Assembly: GCA_963739975.1 (NCBI GenBank)
Contig: CAVUCK010000001.1
Coordinates: forward strand, 186,001 to 250,000
Reading direction: 5' to 3'
From: JALZMG01 sp963739975
Lineage (GTDB): Bacteria > Actinomycetota > Acidimicrobiia > Acidimicrobiales > Ilumatobacteraceae
DNA: 64,000 bases
The position numbers and the translations under genes are program-made. Shown piece after piece: positions 1 to 6,696 of the stretch (its first letter is position 1; the number at the start of each line of letters is the position of its first letter). The notes under the pieces were generated by a model. It was given only the letters and a program-made list of their open reading frames with translations, searched no databases and had not been told where the DNA came from.

Positions 1-293
1 GGCCCGACGAGGACGCCGATGCCGATGGCCTGCGCGAGGGGGTGGAGGCGCTGCGCGACCGGATGCGTGGCGTGCTCGAGCTGGCCGTGCGCAGCGGCGA
101 TCTCGCCGAGGTCCCCGAGCTCGAGGTCAGCGACGATCCGCTGCTCGCCTCCTACCACCTCGCCGGGCTGGCGCCGATCGGCCCGGCGGACCGGTACCGC
201 CTGCTCGTGGCGGTCTCGCCGGCGCAGCGACTCGACGACCTGGGGACCGCGCTCGACGACGTCGAGGCCATGCTGCGGTTCCGCTTGAGCTGA
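1..293 (+). CDS. Lon N-terminal (LON substrate-binding) domain protein, C-terminal part
   Basis: The gene is cut by the window start; the frame is open from base 3. The visible 96 residues look like the helical C-terminal end of a stand-alone LON substrate-binding (PUA-like) domain protein: a charged helix, then a pattern with LAGLAPIGPADRY, LLVAVSPAQRL and a final short helix ending MLRFRLS. Such proteins lack the AAA and protease domains of Lon. No catalytic residues are visible. The family call rests on the C-terminal half only, so it is moderate. It is followed by three small membrane-associated genes on the same strand. Confidence 0.5.
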   Translation, partial: PDEDADADGLREGVEALRDRMRGVLELAVRSGDLAEVPELEVSDDPLLASYHLAGLAPIGPADRYRLLVAVSPAQRLDDLGTALDDVEAMLRFRLS

Positions 294-323
294 CCGCCCG
301 ATCGGCCGGGATCGTCGGCGTGA

Positions 324-329
324 TAGATA
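324..329 (+). promoter_or_regulatory. Probable -10 element (TAGATA), leaderless promoter
   Basis: TAGATA ends 8 nt before the GTG at 338. This is the spacing at which transcription would begin at or next to the start codon. It favours GTG 338 over the in-frame GTG at 320. Confidence 0.4.
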
Positions 330-337
330 TTGCGGCC

Positions 338-697
338 GTGACGACGACCGATCGACCGGATCGCGCCTTGACGGACGCTCGATCCGACGAGCAGGTCTCC
401 GTCGGCGACGTCGTCGACCTGGTCAAGACGTACGCCAAGCAGGAAACGCTCGGGCCGCTGCGCGGGGCCGGCAAGTGGCTCGGGATGGGTGCGGCCGGCG
501 CAATGCTGCTCGGGCTCGGCCTGGTGATCGTGTTGCTCGGACTGCTGCGCCTGATCCAGACGGAGTGGGATCGGGCAGCCACCGGGGCGTGGTCGTGGCT
601 CTCGTACCTGATCGTCCTCGTCGTCACCGTGGTCCTGCTCGTGATCGTGCTCAGGCGGATCGGCCGCGACAGCCTCAACCGGCCCGAGCAGGACTAG
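338..697 (+). CDS. Phage-holin-family (holin 3_6-like) small membrane protein
   Basis: A 119-residue protein with an N-terminal soluble segment (about 1-55, with DVVDLVKTYAKQE) followed by two hydrophobic membrane segments around residues 57-80 and 90-112, and a basic tail. This layout matches the actinobacterial phage-holin superfamily III-like proteins (Pfam Phage_holin_3_6), which are chromosomal envelope proteins and not phage lysis genes. The start was taken at GTG 338 because a TAnnnA -10-like box lies 8 nt upstream; GTG 320 would add six residues. It is the first of three small genes that probably form one transcript. Function is unknown. Confidence 0.6.
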   Translation: MTTTDRPDRALTDARSDEQVSVGDVVDLVKTYAKQETLGPLRGAGKWLGMGAAGAMLLGLGLVIVLLGLLRLIQTEWDRAATGAWSWLSYLIVLVVTVVLLVIVLRRIGRDSLNRPEQD

Positions 698-709
698 GGG
701 TTCGATCAG

Positions 710-937
710 ATGGCCAAGCGAGCGAGCGCGGTCCCGCCGAAGAAGGTGACCCGTGACGACCTCGAGCGCGGCTTTCGCGGTCTGCAGGGCGAGGTCAAGG
801 AGAAGGTCGACGAGCAGCGCAGCAAACTGGTCGTGGCGGCGGCGGTCGGCGGTGTGCTCGTGGTGCTGATCGTGTTCCTGTTCGGTCGGCGCAGCGGCCG
901 CAAGAAGAACACCTTCGTCGAGATCCGGCGGGTCTGA
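710..937 (+). CDS. Small single-pass membrane protein, hypothetical
   Basis: A 75-residue protein. It has a basic, charged N-terminus with a predicted amphipathic helix (DDLERGFRGLQGEVKEKVDEQ), one membrane segment at about residues 42-60 (valine/leucine rich) and a basic C-terminus (RRSGRKKN). It probably sits N-in with the helix on the cytoplasmic side. It lies 12 bp after the holin-like gene and 1 bp before the next small gene, so it is part of the same cluster. I do not recognise a family. The tight spacing and ATG start support it as a real gene. Confidence 0.6.
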   Translation: MAKRASAVPPKKVTRDDLERGFRGLQGEVKEKVDEQRSKLVVAAAVGGVLVVLIVFLFGRRSGRKKNTFVEIRRV

Positions 938-938
938 C

Positions 939-1172
939 GTGGGAGTGCTCGCTCGTCGCTTCCCGGTGCTGTCGCCCGCCCTCATCATCCGGCGCAAGGC
1001 GATCACTCAGGGGTTTTTCGGCGACAACCGCATGTGGCGGGTCATCGGACTGCTCATCGTCGGGCGGATGATCCTGCACAAGGTCATGGGCAGGGGGTCG
1101 CAGACGATCGCCGTCGAGCGCCTGGAGCCGGGCCAGAAGATCATCCTGACGGGCCTGCGGATCGACGAGTGA
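939..1172 (+). CDS. Small hypothetical protein
   Basis: A 77-residue basic protein starting with GTG immediately after the preceding stop. It has one weakly hydrophobic stretch (MWRVIGLLIVGRMILHKVMG, about residues 31-50) that could be a membrane helix, and ends with EPGQKIILTGLRIDE. The end overlaps the start of the sulfur-carrier gene by 4 bp, so it is translationally linked to the T-loop modification operon. No family is recognised. Confidence 0.55.
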   Translation: MGVLARRFPVLSPALIIRRKAITQGFFGDNRMWRVIGLLIVGRMILHKVMGRGSQTIAVERLEPGQKIILTGLRIDE

Positions 1173-1366
1173 GGGTCCTGCTGCGCAACCCGCGGCGGGA
1201 GATCGAGATCGAGGGCACCCGCACGGTGCAGCGGCTGCTCGACGAGCTGTCGCTGAACCGGGAGGCGCACCTGGTCATCCGCAACGGCGAGCTGGTGCCG
1301 GGCGACGGCCGGTTGGCCGATGACGACGTGATCGAGGTGCGGCCCGTGATCTCCGGTGGGGCATGA
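1169..1366 (+). CDS. MoaD/ThiS-family (TtuB-like) sulfur-carrier protein
   Basis: A 65-residue beta-grasp protein beginning at GTG 1169 (VRVLLRNPRREIEIEG), with the family pattern of strand, helix (VQRLLDELSLN) and a late DDDVIEVRPVISGG segment. Sulfur carriers of this fold (ThiS, MoaD, TtuB) end in Gly-Gly, which is adenylated and then thiocarboxylated. Here the sequence ends Gly-Gly-Ala, so removal of the last residue would be needed. Its stop codon overlaps the ATG of the TtuA-type thiolase gene (ATGA). The pairing points to TtuB, the sulfur donor for 2-thiolation of tRNA U54. The carrier role is inferred from fold pattern and neighbour. Confidence 0.72.
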   Translation: MRVLLRNPRREIEIEGTRTVQRLLDELSLNREAHLVIRNGELVPGDGRLADDDVIEVRPVISGGA

Positions 1367-2310
1367 GCAAGTGCCGGGTGTGCCGGGGGCCGGCGATCAT
1401 CGACCTGCCGCGTCACAACGCCAACTTCTGCGCCGAGCACCTGCAGCAGCTGTGTCGCCGCCAGGTCGAGAAGGCGATCGCCGACCACTCGATGCTCACG
1501 CCGGGGGATCGTGTGCTCGTTGCGGTGAGCGGCGGCAAGGACTCGCTCGCCGTGTGGGACCTGCTGGTCGAGCTGGGGTACGAGACCGAGGGCGTGTACA
1601 TCGGGCTCGGCATCGGCGAGTACAGCGGCGACAGCGGGCGGTACGCCGCTGACTTCGCGTCAGCCAGAGGGCTGCCGCTGCGCACGATCGACCTGCGTGA
1701 CGAGCACGGCTACGACGTACCGACGGCGGCGCGGGCGACTCGGCGGGTGCCGTGCTCGGCGTGTGGGATGTCGAAGCGGCACCTGTTCGACGCCGCCGCC
1801 CGTGACGGCGGGTTCGACGCCGTCGCAACCGGCCACAACCTCGATGACGAAGCGGCGGTGCTGCTCGGCAACACCTTGCACTGGGACGTCGACTACCTGG
1901 CCCGGCAGCTGCCGTGTCTGCCGGCGACAGCGGGGTTCCCGCGCAAGGTCAAGCCGCTGGTCCGGCTGACGGAGCGCGAGACGGCGGCGTGGTGCATCAC
2001 CCGTGGCATCGACTACCAGGTCGAGGAGTGTCCGATGGCGGTGGGGAACCGCCATCTCGGGTACAAGGCGGCGTTGAACGGGCTGGAGGCTGGCTCGCCC
2101 GGGACGAAGGCGGCGTTCTACCTCGGGTTCCTCGAGCGCATGGCGCCGCTGCTGGTCGGCCGGTCGAGGGCCGCCGCCGAGGGGTTGCGGGAGTGCGCTC
2201 GGTGCGGGGCGCCGACGACCACCGAGGTGTGTGCGTTCTGCCGCCTGGTCGACGTGGCCGCAGCGCACGAGCCCGTGACGGTGGACATGATCGCTCGCCG
2301 TGGCCGCTGA
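1363..2310 (+). CDS. ttuA: TtuA-type tRNA U54 2-thiolase (ATP-PPase, TIGR00269 family)
   Basis: A 315-residue tRNA thiolase. An N-terminal zinc knuckle is formed by C4, C7, C23 and H26. The PP-loop SGGKDS at 56-61 adenylates the target uridine. C131, C134 and C223 match, with an offset of one, the three Cys that hold the 4Fe-4S cluster in Thermus TtuA (C130, C133, C222). A second zinc site follows near the C-terminus (CARC...CAFC). TtuA makes 2-thio-ribothymidine at position 54 using a thiocarboxylated carrier. It overlaps the carrier gene by 4 bp and trmI by 11 bp. NcsA-type wobble thiolases are relatives, but the carrier/TrmI context favours position 54. Confidence 0.82.
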   Translation: MSKCRVCRGPAIIDLPRHNANFCAEHLQQLCRRQVEKAIADHSMLTPGDRVLVAVSGGKDSLAVWDLLVELGYETEGVYIGLGIGEYSGDSGRYAADFASARGLPLRTIDLRDEHGYDVPTAARATRRVPCSACGMSKRHLFDAAARDGGFDAVATGHNLDDEAAVLLGNTLHWDVDYLARQLPCLPATAGFPRKVKPLVRLTERETAAWCITRGIDYQVEECPMAVGNRHLGYKAALNGLEAGSPGTKAAFYLGFLERMAPLLVGRSRAAAEGLRECARCGAPTTTEVCAFCRLVDVAAAHEPVTVDMIARRGR

Positions 2311-3079
2311 TCCCTTGCGGGTTGGTGAGCGCGTGCTGCTCCTCGACACGAAGCGCCGGCGCTACCTCGTGCAGCTGACGGAGGCGGGGGAGTTCCACAG
2401 CCACGCCGGGTTCGTGCCCCACACCGCGCTGGTCGGCGTGGACGAAGGGACCGTCGTGCGGTCGACGCGTGGCGCCGAGTACACGGTGCTGCGCCCGACC
2501 CTCGAGGACTTCGTGTTGGAGATGCCGCGCGGCGCGCAGGTCATCTACCCGAAGGACCTGGCGCCCATCTGCATGCTCGCCGACATCGGCCCGGGGATGC
2601 GAGTGTTCGAGTCGGGAGTCGGTTCGGGCGCGCTGTCGATGACGATGTTGCGCGCCGGCGCCGACGTCATCGGCTACGAGTTGCGGGAGGATTTCGCCAA
2701 CCGGGCCCGGAGCAATGTGCGCAGCTTCCTTGGCGTGGATGCCCTCGGGCGGTACGCCGTCGAGCTGCGCGACAGCTACGAGGGAATCGACGCGGGTGCG
2801 GTGGCGTTCGATCGGGTGGTGCTCGACCTGCCCGAACCGTGGCGGGTGGTGCCGCACGCCGAGGCCGTGTTGCGGGCGGGAGGGATCCTCGTCGCCTACA
2901 CGCCCTCGATCGTGCAGGCGGCCCAGGCCCGTGAGGCGTTGCGGGGCAAGTGGATCGACGCCCGGACGCTGGAGGTCCTGCACCGGACGTGGCACGTAGA
3001 GGGTCAGGCGGTGCGGCCAGACCACCGCATGGTCGCCCACACGGGCTTCCTCACGTCCGCCCGCTTCCTCGGCCGCTGA
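2300..3079 (+). CDS. trmI: tRNA (adenine-58-N1)-methyltransferase TrmI
   Basis: A 259-residue SAM-dependent methyltransferase that makes m1A58 in the tRNA T-loop. The N-terminal small beta domain is followed by the Rossmann fold with motif I (FESGVGSGALS, about 110-120), an acidic SAM-ribose residue in GYELRED, and the catalytic-region motif VVLDLPEPW. Bacterial TrmI is a homotetramer. The GTG start lies inside the end of ttuA (11-bp overlap), which implies translational coupling. In Thermus, m1A58 promotes 2-thiolation of U54, so co-transcription with ttuA is biologically coherent. TrmI is also a neighbour of mpa in Mycobacterium. Confidence 0.92.
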   Translation: MAADPLRVGERVLLLDTKRRRYLVQLTEAGEFHSHAGFVPHTALVGVDEGTVVRSTRGAEYTVLRPTLEDFVLEMPRGAQVIYPKDLAPICMLADIGPGMRVFESGVGSGALSMTMLRAGADVIGYELREDFANRARSNVRSFLGVDALGRYAVELRDSYEGIDAGAVAFDRVVLDLPEPWRVVPHAEAVLRAGGILVAYTPSIVQAAQAREALRGKWIDARTLEVLHRTWHVEGQAVRPDHRMVAHTGFLTSARFLGR

Positions 3080-3084
3080 ACTCC

Positions 3085-3132
3085 GCGTTTGTTCACGGCC
3101 CCGCGGCCGAGCGACCACGGCCGCACAAACGC
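3085..3132. repeat. Palindromic repeat family A, copy 1
   Basis: A 48-bp imperfect inverted repeat with the family arms (left GCGTTTGTTC, right CGCACAAACGC). It starts 5 bp after the trmI stop. The left arm is degenerate (TTC in place of TGC). Confidence 0.8.
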
Positions 3133-3172
3133 TCGGGATCGAGGCGCCCCGGGCGGCCAGGCGAGCCCCGGA

Positions 3173-3418
3173 TCAGGGCTCGATGTAGATGCACTCCCCG
3201 GGGCACTCCTCGGCGGATTCGATCACCGCGTCGAGTTGGCCGTCCGGGATGTTCGCCAGGCCCTCGGCGCCCTGCGGGTTGCCCTTGGCGGTGGCGTAGA
3301 TCGTGCTGCCTTCCTTGACGTAGGCCAGGCCATCGTCGAGCAGCGTGAACACGTCGGGTGCGATCTCCTCGCACAGCCCGTCGCCGGTGCACAGATCCTG
3401 ATCGATCCAGACCTTCAT
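3173..3418 (-). CDS. Small [3Fe-4S]-type ferredoxin
   Basis: An 81-residue ferredoxin. Cluster residues are C10 and C16 in a CxxDxxC arrangement (Asp at the position that is Cys in 4Fe-4S clusters) and C72/C76 in CPGEC, which suggests a [3Fe-4S] centre. Such ferredoxins pass electrons to cytochrome P450s or other oxygenases; no partner is adjacent. The ATG is preceded by AAGGA 5 nt upstream and a TAAAGT -10-like box about 40 nt upstream. It is a single gene on the minus strand between two family A repeats. Confidence 0.85.
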   Translation of the reverse strand: MKVWIDQDLCTGDGLCEEIAPDVFTLLDDGLAYVKEGSTIYATAKGNPQGAEGLANIPDGQLDAVIESAEECPGECIYIEP

Positions 3419-3454
3419 GGTGATCCTTCGCTCCTTGGCAGTTCGCTGCCCATG

Positions 3455-3460
3455 ACTTTA
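3455..3460 (-). promoter_or_regulatory. Probable -10 element (TAAAGT) for the ferredoxin gene
   Basis: TAAAGT on the minus strand, about 36 bp upstream of the ferredoxin ATG. A Shine-Dalgarno sequence (AAGGA) lies between, so this would be an ordinary leadered transcript. Confidence 0.35.
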
Positions 3461-3500
3461 CCCGGTCTGCGGCGTGGAAACGTGATGCGCCCCCGCAAGC

Positions 3501-3550
3501 CGCGTTTGTGCGCCGAGCGTCGCTGGAGCGACGCTCGGCGCACAAACGCG
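3501..3550. repeat. Palindromic repeat family A, copy 2 (perfect palindrome)
   Basis: 24-bp arms that are exact reverse complements (left arm CGCGTTTGTGCGCCGAGCG followed by TCGCT), separated by 2 bp (GG). This is the most perfect copy in the window. It lies upstream of mpa and beyond the start of the divergent ferredoxin gene. Confidence 0.95.
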
Positions 3551-3589
3551 GGGCTGGGAAGCCTCCGACCCGTGGCGGACGGCCGCGTG

Positions 3590-3595
3590 TAGCGT
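3590..3595 (+). promoter_or_regulatory. Probable -10 element (TAGCGT) for mpa
   Basis: TAGCGT 46 bp upstream of the chosen mpa start. It gives a leader of about 34 nt that contains AAGGAGG at 3625-3631. The upstream ATG 3615 would sit only a dozen bases from the transcript start. Confidence 0.4.
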
Positions 3596-3635
3596 CAGGG
3601 AGCGATCGATCCGGATGGATCCGCAAGGAGGCGGC

Positions 3636-5333
3636 GTGCCCGACGAGTCACCCGACGCAGCCCAGGTGGAGGCGCTGCTCGAGGAGATCGCCCACCTGCG
3701 CGGTCGATTGGCCGACGCGCCCAAGCGCGTGCGGGCGCTGGAGGAGCGGCTGCTCGAGACGAAGGGCCAGCTGGCCCAGGCCGTTGCCCAGAACGAGAAG
3801 CTCAGCTACACGCTGCGTGAGGCGCGCGAGCACATCGCCACCCTGCGCGACGAGGTGGACAAGCTCACCCAGCCGCCCTCGGCGTACGGCGTGGTCGTCG
3901 GCAAGAACGACGACGGCACGGTCGACATCCTCACCAGCGGCCGCAAAATGAAGGTGTCGACCCACCCGGACATCGACCTCGACGCCCTTGACCGAGGGAG
4001 CGAGGTCGTCCTCAACGAGAGCTTCAACGTCGTGCTCGCCCGCCATCCGGAGGCCACCGGCGAGGTCGTCACCGTGAAAGAGCTGATGGACGACGGCGTT
4101 CGGGCGCTGATCATCGGTCGCGCCGACGAGGAGCGGGTCTGCGAGCTGGCCGACGCGTTGCGGGGCACCCACCTGCGGGCCGGCGACTCCATGCGCCTCG
4201 ACCCGCGGTCGAACCTGCTGCTCGAGAAGCTGCCGCGCCCGGAGGTCGAGGATCTCCTGCTCGAAGAGGTGCCCGACATCTCCTACGCCGACATCGGAGG
4301 CCTCGACGATCAGATCGAGCAGATCGCCGATGCCGTCGAGCTCCCGTTCCTGCACCAGGACCTGTTCGCCGAGCACCGGCTCCCGGCGCCGAAGGGGATC
4401 TTGCTGTACGGCCCTCCGGGCTGCGGCAAGACGCTGATCGCCAAGGCGGTCGCCAACAGCCTGGCCAAGAAGGTGGCGGCCTCGACGGGGGACGAGAAAG
4501 GCCGCAGCTACTTCATCAACATCAAGGGCCCGGAGCTGCTCAACAAGTACGTCGGCGAGACCGAACGGCAGATCCGCCTCGTCTTCCAGCGGGCCCGGGA
4601 GAAGAGCGAGGAGGGGTGGCCGGTCATCGTCTTCTTCGACGAGATGGACTCGATGTTCCGCACCCGCGGGTCGGGCATCAGCTCGGACATGGAATCGACG
4701 ATCGTGCCGCAGTTGCTGGCCGAGATCGACGGTGTCGAGGGCCTGCGCAACGTGATCGTGATCGGGGCCACCAACCGGGAGGACCTGATCGATCCGGCCA
4801 TCCTTCGCCCGGGGCGGCTGGATGTGAAGATCAAGATCGAGCGGCCCAATGGTGCGGCGGCGACGCAGATCTTCGCCCAGTACCTCACGGACGAGATCCC
4901 GATCGCCCCCGGGCAGGCCGTGCCCGAGATGATCGAGTCGACGGTGGCCGAGATGTACCGGGAAGACGACTCCAACCGGTTCCTCGAGGTCACGTACGCC
5001 AACGGCGACAAGGAGGTCCTGTACTACAAGGACTTCGCGTCGGGAGCGATGATCGAGAACATCGTCCGGCGAGCGAAGAAGCTGGCGATCAAGCGCGTGA
5101 TCGGCGGCGGTGCGCGCGGCGTGCAGCTCGATGACCTGCTGGCGTCGATCAAGCAGGAGTACAAGGAGCACGAGGACCTGCCGAACACGACGAACCCCGA
5201 CGACTGGGCGAAGATCTCGGGCAAGAAGGGCGAGCGGATCGTGTTCATCAGGACGCTCGTCAACGAGGGCCGCGAGGACGATCCGATGGGCGGCCGGGCC
5301 ATCGAACGAGTGGCGACCGGCCAGTACCTGTAA
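3636..5333 (+). CDS. mpa: Proteasome-associated AAA ATPase Mpa/ARC
   Basis: A 565-residue hexameric unfoldase that recognises pupylated proteins and threads them into the 20S proteasome. Domains: N-terminal coiled coil (about 8-70) that binds Pup, tandem OB folds (about 75-205), and an AAA module with Walker A GPPGCGKT, Walker B VFFDEMD and the SRH region ATNRED. The C-terminus is GQYL, the tail that docks into the proteasome alpha ring. GTG 3636 was chosen because AAGGAGG lies 4 nt upstream; ATG 3615 would place that site inside the gene. A family A repeat starts 2 bp after the stop, and the expected next gene dop lies 1.4 kb away behind an inserted gene. Confidence 0.97.
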   Translation: MPDESPDAAQVEALLEEIAHLRGRLADAPKRVRALEERLLETKGQLAQAVAQNEKLSYTLREAREHIATLRDEVDKLTQPPSAYGVVVGKNDDGTVDILTSGRKMKVSTHPDIDLDALDRGSEVVLNESFNVVLARHPEATGEVVTVKELMDDGVRALIIGRADEERVCELADALRGTHLRAGDSMRLDPRSNLLLEKLPRPEVEDLLLEEVPDISYADIGGLDDQIEQIADAVELPFLHQDLFAEHRLPAPKGILLYGPPGCGKTLIAKAVANSLAKKVAASTGDEKGRSYFINIKGPELLNKYVGETERQIRLVFQRAREKSEEGWPVIVFFDEMDSMFRTRGSGISSDMESTIVPQLLAEIDGVEGLRNVIVIGATNREDLIDPAILRPGRLDVKIKIERPNGAAATQIFAQYLTDEIPIAPGQAVPEMIESTVAEMYREDDSNRFLEVTYANGDKEVLYYKDFASGAMIENIVRRAKKLAIKRVIGGGARGVQLDDLLASIKQEYKEHEDLPNTTNPDDWAKISGKKGERIVFIRTLVNEGREDDPMGGRAIERVATGQYL

Positions 5334-5335
5334 CT

Positions 5336-5384
5336 GCGTTTGTGCGATTGCGGGCCGGCCGGCAGTAACCGCCTGAACAAACGT
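5336..5384. repeat. Palindromic repeat family A, copy 3 (degenerate)
   Basis: Starts 2 bp after the mpa stop. The left arm GCGTTTGTGCG is intact; the right arm GAACAAACGT is decayed. The centre GGGCCGGCCGGC is itself self-complementary. Confidence 0.75.
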
Positions 5385-5462
5385 CACGTGCCGGGCGCAG
5401 GTTCGTGGGTGGTGGGCGGCTGAGCGGGACCGAGGACGCCGATCCGTCCACCCCAGTAGAAC

Positions 5463-5510
5463 GCGTTTGGTCATCGGGGTGGCGCAGGGCGGCGTCGATC
5501 GCACAAACGC
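5463..5510. repeat. Palindromic repeat family A, copy 4
   Basis: Left arm GCGTTTGGTC is degenerate, right arm CGCACAAACGC intact. It ends 13 bp from the stop codon of the minus-strand AbiEi/DUF559 gene. With copy 5 it brackets that gene. Confidence 0.75.
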
Positions 5511-5523
5511 GAGGAAGTGGGCC

Positions 5524-6468
5524 TCAGCGGGGGAGGTGCCACTCGCCCGTGGCCCGGTCATAGAAGCTGGCGAACGAGCGCTCGATCTCGGCGTCGGACA
5601 TGGCCGCCGTGAAGTGCAGCCCGATCCAGCCGCGCTCGACGAGGCCGTTGCGTTTGCGGGCGTCGCGGTCGAGCTCGGATCGGAACCGGTGGAACCCGAA
5701 GCCGTCGCCCTCCAAGTACACCTTCACGTCGGGATAGGCGAAGTCGAGGCGCACCGAGAAGCTGCCGTCGCGCACGATGTGCTGACCGCCCGGGGATGGG
5801 AAGCCCTTGCGCCGGATCACCCGCCGCAGCCGCGCCTCCAGCTCGGACTCCCCAGGGTCCCACGAGTCGAGCCGTGCCGAGGTGACGATCCGCAGCACTC
5901 GCACAGATCGTCCAGGCGCCGGTCGGAGCAGCTCCACCCGCTCGGCCAACTGTCGCATCGTGATCAGTCGGCGACGAAGGAACTCGTCGATCAGCTTTCC
6001 GGTTCCTTCGACCCCGAGCCTGGAGCTCATGTCAATCACAGTGCGCAGCGGCGACGTGACCGCGAAACCAGCTCGCGCTTGCACGTCGCCGGGCTCCCAG
6101 GTTCCCGATCGATGCCCTCGTACGCCGTCCAGCCGGACGTGGCGGAGCAGCGGCGCGGCGACTTCGATGAACGCGCTGTCTCGTCGCCACCGGCGATGGA
6201 CAGCCTTCGGCAGCTCGATGCCGTAGAGCCGCACGGCACTCGCGTGCGAGACGACGACGCCGGCTCCGGCGGCGATCGAGGCGATGCGGACGGCTTGGCG
6301 CCACGAGGGTGGCGCTCCGGCGATCTGCACGACCCCGCGCCGACACCGTCGGTACCGTCCCTGGGCGCGTCGTCTGTTGATCTGTCCCGTGCTCAACCCA
6401 GTCGCCCGGGCGAGCCACACGCTGACCACCCCGTCCTGCCGTTCCGCCACGTCCTCCAACGTCTTCAC
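5524..6468 (-). CDS. AbiEi-like antitoxin domain plus DUF559 (Vsr-like fold) protein
   Basis: A 314-residue protein. The N-terminal ~60 residues (TLEDVAERQDGVVS..LARATGLSTGQINRRRAQGRYRRCRRGVV) form the winged-helix domain seen in type IV toxin-antitoxin AbiEi antitoxins. The C-terminal part (about 240-314, with RLDFAYPDVKVYLEGDG) matches DUF559, a Vsr/PD-(D/E)XK-like fold. Such fusions are common orphan genes in actinobacteria, and no AbiEii toxin is adjacent. GTG 6468 was chosen because GGGAGGAG precedes it; the longer frame to 6495 would start within that site. It sits between mpa and dop, bracketed by repeat copies 3-4 and 5, which suggests a later insertion. Activity unknown. Confidence 0.75.
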   Translation of the reverse strand: MKTLEDVAERQDGVVSVWLARATGLSTGQINRRRAQGRYRRCRRGVVQIAGAPPSWRQAVRIASIAAGAGVVVSHASAVRLYGIELPKAVHRRWRRDSAFIEVAAPLLRHVRLDGVRGHRSGTWEPGDVQARAGFAVTSPLRTVIDMSSRLGVEGTGKLIDEFLRRRLITMRQLAERVELLRPAPGRSVRVLRIVTSARLDSWDPGESELEARLRRVIRRKGFPSPGGQHIVRDGSFSVRLDFAYPDVKVYLEGDGFGFHRFRSELDRDARKRNGLVERGWIGLHFTAAMSDAEIERSFASFYDRATGEWHLPR

Positions 6469-6599
6469 TGTTCGACTCCTCCCGCGTTCGCGCACTCGTC
6501 GCCGGCCGGCGAATGGCCGGCGAGCAATCGGGGGAGTCGGTGGCGAGAACGGTATTGCGGGGGTGTCACAGCGACCGGAGCCACGCCTCGTTCCCGGCA

Positions 6600-6647
6600 G
6601 CGTTTGTGCGGCGTGCTGCTGCGCAGCGGCAGCAGTCGCACAAACGC
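6600..6647. repeat. Palindromic repeat family A, copy 5
   Basis: 48 bp with intact arms GCGTTTGTGCG and CGCACAAACGC; the inner stem CTGCTGCGCAGCGGCAG pairs well. It lies 49 bp upstream of the dop start. Confidence 0.9.
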
Positions 6648-6684
6648 AACATCATGTGGACGGTGGAGCGCGGTGCGGCATGGC

Positions 6685-6690
6685 TAGGGT
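6685..6690 (+). promoter_or_regulatory. Probable -10 element (TAGGGT), leaderless dop promoter
   Basis: TAGGGT followed by 6 nt and the dop ATG. The spacing implies that transcription begins at the start codon, so dop-pup-prcBA would have its own promoter separate from mpa. Confidence 0.5.
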
Positions 6691-6696
6691 CGCCGC

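Noticed and set aside
6484..6515. A possible extra half copy of family A (GCGTTCGCGCA followed by a GGCCGG-rich hairpin) at the AbiEi gene start.
   Set aside because: The right arm CACAAACGC is missing, and the bases belong partly to the ribosome-binding region of the minus-strand gene.
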